Shown here: positions 34,860 through 43,261 of the stretch, piece by piece
Layout: every line of letters begins with the position of its first letter
How positions within the stretch are numbered: position 1 is the first letter of the stretch
Source: CAVRAZ01 sp963719135
GTDB taxonomy: Bacteria; Pseudomonadota; Gammaproteobacteria; DSM-19610
Length of the DNA stretch: 64,000 bases
NCBI GenBank assembly: GCA_963719135.1
Contig: CAVRAZ010000011.1
Span: forward strand, 186,001 to 250,000
Direction: 5' to 3'
Notes under the pieces: model-generated
The model's database searches: none
What the model was told of the DNA's origin: nothing
The model's input: only the letters and a program-made list of their open reading frames with translations
Program-made: the position numbers and the translations under genes

Positions 34860-36136
34860 GCGGGTAAAGGATCCCACTGCGCCTGGCCGGTCACGGCGGC
34901 GATCTCCGCCCAGGTCAGCGCCGTCTGATAGTCGGCGCGTGTCCGGCGCAGCGTCGCCACCGAGTAGTCCGCCATTGCATTGCCGAGGTCGGCGGCGAAT
35001 TCGTGCTCATATTCGGCGCGCGCCCGGTCGAGGTCCAGATCGCGAAAGTTCTGCTCGGCGGCGGCGCCTTCCCGCTCGACCTTGAGCAACACCAGGCGTT
35101 CGACCGCAGCGCGCAGGAATTCGCGCAGCTCACTCTCCTTCTGCGCGATGCGCGCCTCGGTCGCGTGCAGGCCGGCGAGCGCTTTGGCCGCGCGCGCGTC
35201 GACGCGCCCGCCCGTATAGAGCGGCACGTCGAGCACCAGGCTCGCGCGGTATTTGTCCCGGGTGGCGAATTCACGCGCATAGTCCGCCGCCTCCAACTCG
35301 CCGCTCAACACCGGCCGACCGGTCGCGCGCGCCGCCTCGATCTTATTTCGATCGGACTCGGCATGCGCGCGCAGTCCTGCGAGCGCCGGGTTGTTATCCA
35401 GCGCGAACCGGACCAGTGGGTCCAGTTGCGGCACGTCGCGGTCCAGACCGGTGAGCGTCGGCGGCACCAGGTCGGGCGACAGTTCGCCGGGCCTGTCGAG
35501 AACCTCCGCCAGTGTGCCGCGCGTCAGCCGCTGCCGCGATTCGGCCTGGTAGCGGGCGGTGCGCCCCTTCTCGTACCGGACCTGCTGCTCGGCCAACGCC
35601 ACGTCGGACGCCTGTCCCAGCGCATTGCGGTCGCGCAGGCGATCCAGCCGCACGTACTCGATGGCCATGGATTCGTTGGCGGCGGCGTATTCGCGATCGG
35701 CGAGCAGCACATCGAAAAAGGCACGCATGATTGCGATGCGGCGCTGGCGATAGACCGATTCCAGCGTCAATGCCTCGCTGTCGACCAGCGCGTCCGCGGC
35801 CGCAACCCGGGCGCGCGTCTGGCCGAAATCGTAGAGCGGTTTGGAAATGACGAACTCGACGCGCGAATCGTTGCTGGAAATCCCGTGCTCGTTGACCGAA
35901 GGCTCGACGTAGCGGCCGTCCGCCAGCAGACGCACGTCGACGCCGTTGTCGGCGACGGCCGCCGCGCGGCCGGCCTGGGCGGCTTCACGCGCGGCGAGCT
36001 GCGCCCGGGTCTGGGGGTGATCGGCCTGCGCGAACGCCAGCGCCTGTTCGAGCGTCAGCGGCTGCGGCAGCGGGTCGGTCGCGAAGGCTGCCGCCGACCA
36101 CGCCAGCAGCAGAGCCGGGCACCAGCGCCGCATCAT
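34853..36136 (-). CDS. TolC-family outer membrane efflux protein
   Basis: Outer-membrane channel component of a tripartite exporter. The 427-residue precursor has a signal peptide (ALLLAWSAAAFA) and two repeats of the OEP domain. Each repeat has long amphipathic helices (LTLEQALAFAQADHPQTRAQLAAREAAQAGR and VRFALDNNPALAGLRAHAE regions). The strands include VEFVISKPLYDFGQTRARV and YRASLVLDVPLYTGGRVDAR. No inner-membrane pump or adaptor gene lies beside it. Instead it is coupled by four bases to the upstream thioredoxin-like gene, an odd pairing that may point to a heavy-metal or sulfur-compound export role. Confidence 0.85.
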   Translation of the reverse strand: MMRRWCPALLLAWSAAAFATDPLPQPLTLEQALAFAQADHPQTRAQLAAREAAQAGRAAAVADNGVDVRLLADGRYVEPSVNEHGISSNDSRVEFVISKPLYDFGQTRARVAAADALVDSEALTLESVYRQRRIAIMRAFFDVLLADREYAAANESMAIEYVRLDRLRDRNALGQASDVALAEQQVRYEKGRTARYQAESRQRLTRGTLAEVLDRPGELSPDLVPPTLTGLDRDVPQLDPLVRFALDNNPALAGLRAHAESDRNKIEAARATGRPVLSGELEAADYAREFATRDKYRASLVLDVPLYTGGRVDARAAKALAGLHATEARIAQKESELREFLRAAVERLVLLKVEREGAAAEQNFRDLDLDRARAEYEHEFAADLGNAMADYSVATLRRTRADYQTALTWAEIAAVTGQAQWDPLPAH

Positions 36137-36672
36137 TGCGCCGCTTGATTGAGTTTTTGCCGCTTGTAACGGGTGAACGGCATGTCCTTGTAGATCCCCT
36201 TGACGACGTATTCGCCCAGCAAGAGAAATTCATCGACACCGGAGGTCGCTCCCGTGTAACGGGCCACCGGTTCGCCGCTCAGATCGTAAAACAGAAACAC
36301 GGGTGTTGCCCGCACCCGGTTCACCTGGAACGCGAAATCCTTTTCCCTGACGTCGTGCCCTTGAAAATCCTGGATGACGATATCGCCCTCGACATCGACG
36401 TTGATGATCCGGAAGTGCTCGTGATAGTAATCCTGCACCTGCGTCCGGTTCAGCACCTGCGATTTCATGCGCTGGCAGAACGGGCATTCCTCCATGCCGA
36501 AGAACACCAGAACGCCTTGCTTGCCTTCTTCCCGCGCAGTGTTCAGTTCGTCGTGCAGATCGCCCAGGGTCTGGTCGAAGAATCCCGACTCGGCATCGCG
36601 CAACGCGTCATCGGCCGCCGCACCGCCGGCACCGAGCAGCGGCAACACGCAGACCAGGGCGCGCCAGAACAT
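36133..36672 (-). CDS. SoxW-like periplasmic thioredoxin
   Basis: Exported thioredoxin-fold protein of 179 residues: signal peptide (WRALVCVLPLLGAGGAAA), active site FFGMEECPFCQRMK (CPFC near residues 63-66), and cis-Pro segment VRATPVFLFYDLSG. The layout with an acidic N-terminal helix and the CPFC motif is that of SoxW/thioredoxin-2-like proteins that keep SoxYZ or other periplasmic thiols reduced. It is coupled by overlapping stop and start with a TlpA-like gene upstream (36672) and a TolC-like gene downstream (36136). No SoxYZ or SoxXA genes are in the window. Confidence 0.75.
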   Translation of the reverse strand: MFWRALVCVLPLLGAGGAAADDALRDAESGFFDQTLGDLHDELNTAREEGKQGVLVFFGMEECPFCQRMKSQVLNRTQVQDYYHEHFRIINVDVEGDIVIQDFQGHDVREKDFAFQVNRVRATPVFLFYDLSGEPVARYTGATSGVDEFLLLGEYVVKGIYKDMPFTRYKRQKLNQAAQ

Positions 36673-37154
36673 CAGTCTTTCCGTTCCTTGCGCTTGCGCG
36701 CAATATAGTTGGTCAGTTGCTCGCTGGTCACCGGTCCGACCTGACGGGCCACCGGCTCGCCGTCCGGCGCCACGATGTAGGTCGTCGGCAACCCCGGAAT
36801 CGGTCCCAGCGGACTGGCGTCAATCGGTTCGGAGCGCAGAATCGGGTAGGAAATGAGATAGGAATCGGCGAACGCGGCCAACTGGTCGCGACCGATTTCC
36901 TCGGTGTTTACGCCGAGGACCACCACGCCCTTGTTCTTGTTGTCCTCGTAGAACTGCACCAGGTCCGGAATCTCTTCCTGGCAGGGCGGACACCAGGTCG
37001 CCCAGTAGTTCACGACCACCCATTTTCCCCGATAGTCGGAAAGGGAACGCGTCTTGCCCGCGAGGTCAGGCAGACTGTAGTCCAGCGACTCGGCCCTTGC
37101 CAGGCCGGTGAAGCCCATCAGGCCGAACAGTAAAACCGCAATCAAGTTACGCAC
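36672..37154 (-). CDS. TlpA/ResA-family thiol-disulfide protein
   Basis: Membrane-attached or exported thioredoxin-fold protein. GTG 37154 is preferred (GGGAG six bases before), giving 160 residues that start VRNLIAVLLFGLMGF as a signal or anchor. The active site WATWCPPCQEEIP (CPPC) and the segment GLPTTYIVAPDG with cis-Pro are canonical for TlpA/ResA, which reduce apocytochrome c for haem attachment. The 3' end shares one base with the start of the SoxW-like gene. The two thiol proteins and the TolC-like gene form one operon. Confidence 0.88.
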   Translation of the reverse strand: MRNLIAVLLFGLMGFTGLARAESLDYSLPDLAGKTRSLSDYRGKWVVVNYWATWCPPCQEEIPDLVQFYEDNKNKGVVVLGVNTEEIGRDQLAAFADSYLISYPILRSEPIDASPLGPIPGLPTTYIVAPDGEPVARQVGPVTSEQLTNYIARKRKERKD

Positions 37155-37338
37155 ATCGACTCCCGCTTGACGTGGCGCCGCCAACACGGCGCAAGCGTTC
37201 CACTCACCCCGTTAAAGACTGTACCGCCGCTGCATTTGTTCCCGGCAACCATTACCATGGCGGCATGGAACGGCGGGCCGAATACCGGAAAATCCCCCAG
37301 CGGATGCGCACCGCCGGCTGTCACCCGGAGACGAAGCC

Positions 37339-38862
37339 ATGACCACCATCACCCGACACGACCTGGTGCAGTCGATCGAAAGCGCGCTCCAGTATATCTC
37401 GTATTACCACCCGGCGGACTTCGTCCACGCGCTGCACCAGGCCTACCTGCTGGAACAGTCGCCCGCCGCCCGCGACGCCATCGCCCAGATCCTGGTCAAC
37501 TCGAAACTGTGCGCCGAGGGCCACCGGCCCATCTGCCAGGATACCGGGATCGTCGTGGTGTTTCTCGATATCGGCATGAACGTACGCTGGGACAGCTCGC
37601 AAGGCATCGAGGCCATGGTCAACGACGCGGTGCAGCGCGCCTACCTGAACCTTGACAACCCACTGCGCGCCTCGATCGTCGCCGATCCGGCCGGAGAACG
37701 CCACAATACCGGCGACAATACACCGGCGGTGATCCATGTACGGATGGTGCCGGGGCGCACGATCGGCGTTACGGTGGCGGCAAAAGGCGGGGGCTCGGAA
37801 AACAAGGCGCGCTTCGCCAACCTCAACCCCAGCGACGATATCGCCAACTGGGTGGTGGAACAGGTGCCGACCATGGGCGCGGGCTGGTGTCCGCCGGGTA
37901 TCCTGGGCATCGGCATCGGCGGCACGGCCGAACAGGCGATGTTGCTGGCCAAACGCGCCCTGATGGAACCCATCGATATCCAGCTCCTGCGCCAGCGCGG
38001 CGCACAGAACCGGCTGGAGCAACTGCGCCTCGAAATCCACGAGCGCGTCAATGCACTCGGCATCGGCGCCCAGGGTCTCGGCGGGCTGACCACGGTGCTG
38101 GACGTCAAGCTGCTCGACTTCCCGACACACGCCGCGTCCAAGCCGGTCGCCATCATTCCCAACTGCGCCGCGACCCGGCACGTTCATTTCGAACTCGACG
38201 GCAGCGGACCTGTTTATCCGGAACCGCCGGCGCCGGAAACCTGGCCGGACATCGCCTGGAACCCCGGCACCCGGTCCCGGCGCGTCAATCTCGATCAACT
38301 GACCCGCGAACAGGTGCGCGACTGGAAACCGGGCGAGACGCTGCTGCTGACCGGCCGCCTGCTGACCGGCCGGGATGCCGCGCACAAGCGGATCGTCGAT
38401 GCGATCGCAACAGGCCAGGCGTTGCCCGCGGGTCTGGATTTCACCAACCGCTTCATATACTACGTCGGACCGGTCGGCCGCGTCGGTACCGAAGTCGTCG
38501 GCCCGGCGGGCCCGACCACCGCCACGCGCATGGACAAGTTCACCGAGACGCTGCTCGACAAGACCGGTCTGATCGGCATGATCGGCAAGGCCGAGCGCGG
38601 CCCCGCGGCCGTGGAGTCCATCCGGCGCCACGGCGCGGTCTATCTTATCGCGACCGGCGGCGCGGCCTACCTGGTATCCAAGGCCATCCGCGCCTCGCGG
38701 GTGGTCGCCTACCCGGAACTCGGCATGGAGGCCGTCCATGAGTTCGACGTGCACGAGATGCCGGTGACCGTGGCGGTCGACAGCCGCGGCCAGTCGATTC
38801 ACCAGAGCGGCCCCGCCGAATGGCGCGGCCGGATCGCCGGTATTCCGGTCGAGGCCCGCTGA
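37339..38862 (+). CDS. Class I fumarate hydratase
   Basis: Iron-sulfur fumarase converting fumarate to malate in the TCA cycle. The 507-residue protein joins the alpha part (1-290) and beta part (300-507) in one chain. Marks are the substrate loop RPICQDTGIVVVF with a cluster Cys, GGSENKARFANLNPSDD, WCPPGILGIGIGG with another Cys and, in the beta part, YVGPVGRVGTEVVGPAGPTT and GGAAYLVSKAIRAS. The fused form matches FumA/FumB, although at about 500 residues it is slightly shorter than E. coli FumA. It is single, divergent from the thioredoxin operon, and ATG 37339 has GGAGAC before it. Confidence 0.9.
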   Translation: MTTITRHDLVQSIESALQYISYYHPADFVHALHQAYLLEQSPAARDAIAQILVNSKLCAEGHRPICQDTGIVVVFLDIGMNVRWDSSQGIEAMVNDAVQRAYLNLDNPLRASIVADPAGERHNTGDNTPAVIHVRMVPGRTIGVTVAAKGGGSENKARFANLNPSDDIANWVVEQVPTMGAGWCPPGILGIGIGGTAEQAMLLAKRALMEPIDIQLLRQRGAQNRLEQLRLEIHERVNALGIGAQGLGGLTTVLDVKLLDFPTHAASKPVAIIPNCAATRHVHFELDGSGPVYPEPPAPETWPDIAWNPGTRSRRVNLDQLTREQVRDWKPGETLLLTGRLLTGRDAAHKRIVDAIATGQALPAGLDFTNRFIYYVGPVGRVGTEVVGPAGPTTATRMDKFTETLLDKTGLIGMIGKAERGPAAVESIRRHGAVYLIATGGAAYLVSKAIRASRVVAYPELGMEAVHEFDVHEMPVTVAVDSRGQSIHQSGPAEWRGRIAGIPVEAR

Positions 38863-39062
38863 TTGCGGGAGTCGCGCGAAGGCGACCGCCCCGCAGTCTT
38901 TCACACGCCCGGACCCCCGGAATCCAGGTGCCCACGGGGTCCAGTTTTGCCGGCCACGGCCGTTAGTCAGGGCTGATTTTTCCCATTTGACCGACGCCTG
39001 ATTCGAACCCGCTTCACCGGGTGCACAGCAGGTTACGATAAAGCGAAACACGTGCTGGTGAC

Positions 39063-40625
39063 ATGGCAGCCACATTGCAACTGACGGTTCCCTCGCTCAT
39101 CGAGCGCAAGAACGCCACGCCGGTCAAGCCCGCCGAAGTCGCAGCCTGGCTGGACAACCTGCCTTTCCTCGACCTGCAGCGCACGGCGCCGGCGATTCAC
39201 AAGCAGTTGCGTCTCTTCAACCGCCAGCCCATGGCAACCGGACAACGCATGGCCATTCTGGCCGCCTTCCGCCAGGCCTACGGGCGCCTCAAACATACCG
39301 GCACCGAACGCCCGGCCGACGCCCCGCCGCCGATGGAAACGCTGTGCAAGAAACTTTCGCAGGACATGACGTTCGGCTACAAGCTCGCGCTGCAGGACAT
39401 GGCCAATGCGCGCTGGTCGTTGGTGCAGCGACGCGCGCTGGGCCAGGCGCTCGCCGGCGCGCTCGAAGGCCTCGGCGAGCACATGACCTATTACTACGCG
39501 GCCGCGCAGCGCACGCCGCGCGCGCTGTGGAACGAGGCGGTCGCGCTGTTCCGCTACTCGCAGGAGAAGAAACTCGAGGACGTCACGCTGCCCGACACCG
39601 ACGGCGGTAACGTCAGCGTCGCTGCGGTATTCCGCGCCATGGCGCTGTTGCGGCTGGCCGATCCCTACCAGATGCAACCCGGCACGGTCTGGCCCCTGCG
39701 CGACTTCCTCTTGCACTTCGTGGAGCAGTCCAGGCTGGTCGACCCGGCGGCCCCCGCCAACCCCGAACGTCGGCGACCGCTCGTGATCGACAGCCCCGGA
39801 GGCGGCGGCCAGCCGCTGCTGATCGATGTGACCGCGCTGATGGAACAGATCGAGGTCTCGCTCAACCAGTTGAAGCAGAGCCAGCGGGCGGCAGTCGCCG
39901 GCTTTCCGCGCGAAATGGCCGCGTCCGTCGTGATGCACACACTCAAACGCGTGCATTCCACCTGGTCGTCGCAGATCGACCGCCGCTGGGACCGCACGGA
40001 CGTGCATCAGCGACTGGAGATCGCCGTCGGCGTCAGCGCGTGCTGGTGCGTCGCCAACGGCGGCAAGCCGTTCGACGCTGGCCTGTTCAGCTCGGCGCGC
40101 GCCGACGAAATAGGCCTGACACCGCAGAAACGGCCCGATAACCCGCCCAAGGGGCCAGCCATCCATCGCTGCAACAGCATCAATCGCAGTGCTGGTGGAC
40201 TCGCACTGCAGGTGCTGCGCGGCGCCGGCACGCTGCTGCACCCGGGCCAGCTCGTGGCGCTGCGGCGGGCCGGCGGCACGACCCGGGCCGAATGGGTGAT
40301 CGGCGTCTGCCGGTGGTTGATCGAGCGCGGTGCCAGCGCCGATATCGGCGTCCAGTTCATCGCGCGCTTCCCGAAACCGGTGGCAATCGCCCGTGCGGAC
40401 GCCCGCCTCAATAAATCGGTGGCGCCGGCCCTGGTCGTGGAACAGACGGTCAACGACACGCCGATTCGGCAGTTGATCACGGCGTCAGGCAGCTATCGCG
40501 CAAAAGGCTCGCTGGAGCTGTACGAAAACGGTCAGCGGAAATCGGCCTGCCTGAAGCACCTTGTGGATGCTTCGCTGGATTTTGAGCAGTTCGTCTTCAC
40601 GATTTCCGAACCGGGCGGCGACTGA
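39063..40625 (+). CDS. PilZ-like domain protein, possible c-di-GMP effector
   Basis: A 520-residue cytoplasmic protein. Residues 1-300 are mainly helical with the block AAWLDNLPFLDLQRTAPAIHKQL. The C-terminal part (about 370-515) has a beta-rich PilZ-like region with CNSINRSAGGLALQV, similar to the D/NxSxxG binding motif, and EWVIGVCRWLIERG plus ADIGVQFIARFP. A classical RxxxR motif is not evident, so c-di-GMP binding is uncertain. Related proteins are conserved as hypothetical in gammaproteobacteria. ATG 39063 is used. It stands alone, with no partner gene on its strand. Confidence 0.65.
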   Translation: MAATLQLTVPSLIERKNATPVKPAEVAAWLDNLPFLDLQRTAPAIHKQLRLFNRQPMATGQRMAILAAFRQAYGRLKHTGTERPADAPPPMETLCKKLSQDMTFGYKLALQDMANARWSLVQRRALGQALAGALEGLGEHMTYYYAAAQRTPRALWNEAVALFRYSQEKKLEDVTLPDTDGGNVSVAAVFRAMALLRLADPYQMQPGTVWPLRDFLLHFVEQSRLVDPAAPANPERRRPLVIDSPGGGGQPLLIDVTALMEQIEVSLNQLKQSQRAAVAGFPREMAASVVMHTLKRVHSTWSSQIDRRWDRTDVHQRLEIAVGVSACWCVANGGKPFDAGLFSSARADEIGLTPQKRPDNPPKGPAIHRCNSINRSAGGLALQVLRGAGTLLHPGQLVALRRAGGTTRAEWVIGVCRWLIERGASADIGVQFIARFPKPVAIARADARLNKSVAPALVVEQTVNDTPIRQLITASGSYRAKGSLELYENGQRKSACLKHLVDASLDFEQFVFTISEPGGD

Positions 40626-40779
40626 ACGCCGCGACGGGCACGGCAACGCCCCACCCGAACCTGCAGACTGCACACGACGGACGCCGGCGGCTTCCGACAT
40701 CGGGCCGGCGGCACCTGTGTTCGGCCGGCGGTCCCGCCCGGCGCGCCGCGTTTGCAAATCACGGAAAGTGCCGCATCTG

Positions 40780-40815
40780 TTCCCCATCCGTTCCGGGACG
40801 GAACCGGGTGGGGAA
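40780..40815. terminator. Long GC-rich stem-loop between convergent genes
   Basis: A 15-bp near-perfect stem (TTCCCCATCCGTTCC at 40780-40794 with 40800-40815, one bulge and one G-T pair) and a five-base loop lie 39 bases after the end of the minus-strand lipoprotein gene and about 155 bases after the plus-strand PilZ-like gene. No T-run follows. It probably works as a transcription end or RNA stabiliser for one or both genes. Confidence 0.5.
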
Positions 40816-40853
40816 AGTCTCGTGGAAGAATGGTGGATCGATGGTCCGGGCGC

Positions 40854-41207
40854 TTACTTGAATTTGGCCATTTCGATCTTGTACTGCTCGACGGCGAGAT
40901 CAGCTTCGTTCTTGGCGGTATTCGCCAGTTCGATCGCTTTCTTGCTGTCACCCGCCGCCGCGGCGTCCTCGGCCTGCTGCAACTCGGCCTCGGTGTCGCG
41001 CCAGATCCAGTTGTTGCCATTGGCAGCGTCGATGGACGTCTTGGCCGCGGCGATCGCCGCGCTGGCCGCCGGGTCGACCGCGGCAGTCTTGACGCCAGCA
41101 GCGTCGGCCTTGGCGCTCTTGTCACCGGAGAAGTACGAACAACCCGCGACGAGACCGGCGCTGAGCACCAGCATGGAAGCCGACCGAACCATTGAGAACT
41201 TATTCAT
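40854..41207 (-). CDS. SoxK-like (SoxXA-binding) lipoprotein
   Basis: A 117-residue lipoprotein: signal peptide with lipobox LVAGC (Cys near 23), an Ala/Lys-rich spacer, and a two-helix domain (IWRDTEAELQQAEDAAAAGD, KKAIELANTAKNEADLAVEQ). The pattern WRDT...AExAAxxGDxxKAIxLANxAK matches small SoxXA-binding proteins (SoxK) that help thiosulfate oxidation; ordinary envelope lipoproteins of the DUF4398 group are a second possibility. No SoxXA genes are near. It starts at ATG 41207 and is divergent from arsC with a 260-base upstream region. Confidence 0.6.
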   Translation of the reverse strand: MNKFSMVRSASMLVLSAGLVAGCSYFSGDKSAKADAAGVKTAAVDPAASAAIAAAKTSIDAANGNNWIWRDTEAELQQAEDAAAAGDSKKAIELANTAKNEADLAVEQYKIEMAKFK

Positions 41208-41466
41208 GTAGCACCGCTCCGGTAGTGGTTGATCTGCGCTGAGGCAGTCTGTTGATCCGACAGCAGAAATTTTTTTCAACGTAGCACCGGTGCCGAAGGG
41301 TGTCAACCCGCATCGCGGGTGCGCGGGACAGCCGCTTCGGGCGCTGTATCTTTCGGGAAAGACGTGCGCGCGCGGGAAAAATCCCCTGGCTTGCCGCACG
41401 TGGACGCCGCGCCGCCGCTTCTGTGACAATACGCCGTCGTCAGCGCCAATCACCGGAGAATGCATC

Positions 41467-41829
41467 GTGCACGGACATCAACCGACCCGTATCTATCATA
41501 ATCCGCGCTGCGGCAAATCGCGCCAGGCGCTGGACCTGCTGCGCGCCCGCGGCATCGAGCCGGAAGTGGTCGAATATCTGAAGACGCCGCCGACCGCCGA
41601 ACAACTGGGTGAAATTCTCGATGTGCTGCAATTCGAACCGCGCGATCTGATCCGCACCGGCGAGGATGAATACCGGGCAGCCGGTCTGGACGACCCGGCA
41701 TTGACGCGCGAACAGTTGCTCGACGCCATGGTGCGCCACCCGAAGCTGATCCAGCGTCCGATCGTGCTGGCAAACGGCCGGGCCGCCATCGGCCGGCCGC
41801 CCGAGCGCGTACTGGAGATTCTTTCGTGA
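41467..41829 (+). CDS. arsC: Arsenate reductase ArsC, glutaredoxin-linked type
   Basis: Reduces arsenate to arsenite using glutathione and glutaredoxin, or is a Spx/ArsC-fold relative. The catalytic Cys is in YHNPRCGKSRQALDLL (residue 14). The family segments LKTPPTAEQL and QRPIVLANGRAAIGRPP, with Arg residues that bind arsenate, are present. GTG 41467 (GGAGA seven bases before) gives 120 residues; an open frame runs upstream but without similarity. The start of wrbA overlaps its stop by four bases. The order arsC-wrbA-DUF2069-hda is typical of Pseudomonas relatives and not linked to arsenic resistance genes. Confidence 0.9.
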   Translation: MHGHQPTRIYHNPRCGKSRQALDLLRARGIEPEVVEYLKTPPTAEQLGEILDVLQFEPRDLIRTGEDEYRAAGLDDPALTREQLLDAMVRHPKLIQRPIVLANGRAAIGRPPERVLEILS

Positions 41830-42425
41830 CCGACATACTCGTGCTCTACTACAGCCGTTACGGCGCCACCGCGGCCATGGCGCGGCACATCGCCCGCGGC
41901 ATCGAATCGGTTCCCGGCATGGAAGCGCGCATCCGCACCGTCCCGCCCGTGTCTCCGGTGTGCGAAGCCGTCGAGGACAGCATCCCCGAACAGGGCCCGC
42001 CCTACGCCACCGTCGACGATCTGCGCGCGTGCGCCGGACTGGCGCTTGGCAGCCCGACCCGCTTCGGCAACATGGCCGCACCCTTGAAGCACTTCATAGA
42101 CACCACCGGCGATCTGTGGCTGAGCGGCGCGCTGGTCGGCAGGCCGGCGGCGGTGTTCACCTCCACCGCCAGCCTGCACGGCGGCCAGGAGACCACGCTG
42201 ATTTCGATGCTGCTGCCGCTGCTGCACCACGGCATGCTCGCAGTGGGAATTCCGTACAGCGAAACCCGTCTGCTGCACACCGAGACCGGCGGCACGCCCT
42301 ACGGCGCGAGCCACCTGGCCGGGACCGACAGCCGGCGCCCCTTAAGCGAGGACGAGACGCAACTCTGTTTCGCGCTGGGCAAACGCCTGGCCGCCGTGAC
42401 CGCGCGCCTGGCCGCGCCGGGCTGA
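41826..42425 (+). CDS. wrbA: NAD(P)H:quinone oxidoreductase WrbA
   Basis: Flavodoxin-like protein that reduces quinones by two electrons, protecting against oxidative stress. The FMN phosphate loop YYSRYGATAAMARHIARG is near residue 8. The core motif LGSPTRFGNMAAPLKHFIDTTGDLW and FTSTASLHGGQETTLISM are diagnostic for WrbA. The 199 residues are the normal length. Coupling by four-base overlap with arsC and by one base with the DUF2069 gene marks a single transcript. Confidence 0.93.
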   Translation: MTDILVLYYSRYGATAAMARHIARGIESVPGMEARIRTVPPVSPVCEAVEDSIPEQGPPYATVDDLRACAGLALGSPTRFGNMAAPLKHFIDTTGDLWLSGALVGRPAAVFTSTASLHGGQETTLISMLLPLLHHGMLAVGIPYSETRLLHTETGGTPYGASHLAGTDSRRPLSEDETQLCFALGKRLAAVTARLAAPG

Positions 42426-42802
42426 TGAATCGGCGGTCGCTGTATTACGGACTGCTGCTGGCAGGCTACTTCGCCGTCATGGCGCTGCTGCCGGTCTGGT
42501 ACGGCTGGGCCGCGCGGCCGAAACTCCTGTCGCCGGCGTGGGTCATCACGCTGCTGGCGCTGCCCCTGTTCACCGCCCTGCGCGGCCTGCTGCATGGCCG
42601 GACCTACACGGTCAAATGGAGCCTGTTCCTGGCTCTCTTCTATTTCACGCACGGCATCGTCGAGGCCTGGAGCGAACCCGCGGCGCGGATTTACGCGCTG
42701 GCCGAAATCGCCGCCGCGACCTGCTGGATTGTGGCGGGCATCCTGTACGTGAGAAGGGTGCGGGCGGCCGGGTTTCACCGTGAAAACGTCATTAACCGCT
42801 AG
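42425..42802 (+). CDS. DUF2069 membrane protein
   Basis: A 125-residue inner-membrane protein with four predicted helices (YYGLLLAGYFAVMALLPVW, VITLLALPLFTALRGLL, SLFLALFYFTHGIVEAW, LAEIAAATCWIVAGILYV). The motif YFTHGIVEAWSEP is the DUF2069 signature; function unknown. It is usually encoded beside wrbA. The last few codons (GFHRENVINR) and the TAG stop lie in the left arm of a repeat element starting at 42792, so the natural C-terminus may have been changed by the element. Confidence 0.88.
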   Translation: MNRRSLYYGLLLAGYFAVMALLPVWYGWAARPKLLSPAWVITLLALPLFTALRGLLHGRTYTVKWSLFLALFYFTHGIVEAWSEPAARIYALAEIAAATCWIVAGILYVRRVRAAGFHRENVINR

Positions 42803-43204
42803 GGACGCCGAGGACGCGAAGGTCAAACCCTCTTAACCACAAAGGACACAAAGGGCACGAAGAAAAAACCGCTTCCACGTAGCCTTGTCAAGGGCATGGA
42901 AGAACGAACCTGGCGCCCCGGACGTCGCCGAAGTCCGGCGGTAAATGCGCTCGCGAGGAGCCGCTCCTGCGCGCGGCGTTGCCATCAAGAAAATCTCGAC
43001 CAGCTCGTTATGCCAGCACGCGCAGGCAGCCAGCGCTGCGAAACGCCGGTTTGATTGATTAGTTCACGCGTCGTGACGCACGTCATGGATTCAGCGGTCT
43101 GACCTTGTGCGGCTTCATTCGCCGCTGCGGTTAACAATGATTTCCTTCGTGCCCTTTGTGTCCTTTGTGGTTAAGAGGGTTTGACCTTGGCGTCCTTCGC
43201 GGTT
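42792..43204. repeat. Nested inverted-repeat intergenic element, copy D
   Basis: The clearest copy. A perfect 44-bp inverted repeat (42819-42862 and 43145-43188) carries the inner TTAACCACAAAGGACAC arm, and outer GC-type arms flank it (TTAACCGCTAGGGACGCC at 42792, right end near 43204). About 280 bases of interior include a palindrome-like GGAGCCGCTCC at 42958-42968. The element fills the whole gap between the DUF2069 gene and hda (42803-43261) and supplies the DUF2069 stop codon. No gene lies inside. Confidence 0.85.
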
Positions 43205-43261
43205 CAAAAATGTTCTTCGTGTCATCTATGGTCAACACAAATGTCACCACTCAGCACCGCG

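Noticed and set aside
33579..34877. A 432-residue open frame antisense to the DegS/AlgW-like gene
   Set aside because: Shadow of a gene with a full catalytic triad and PDZ domain; no ribosome binding site or family.
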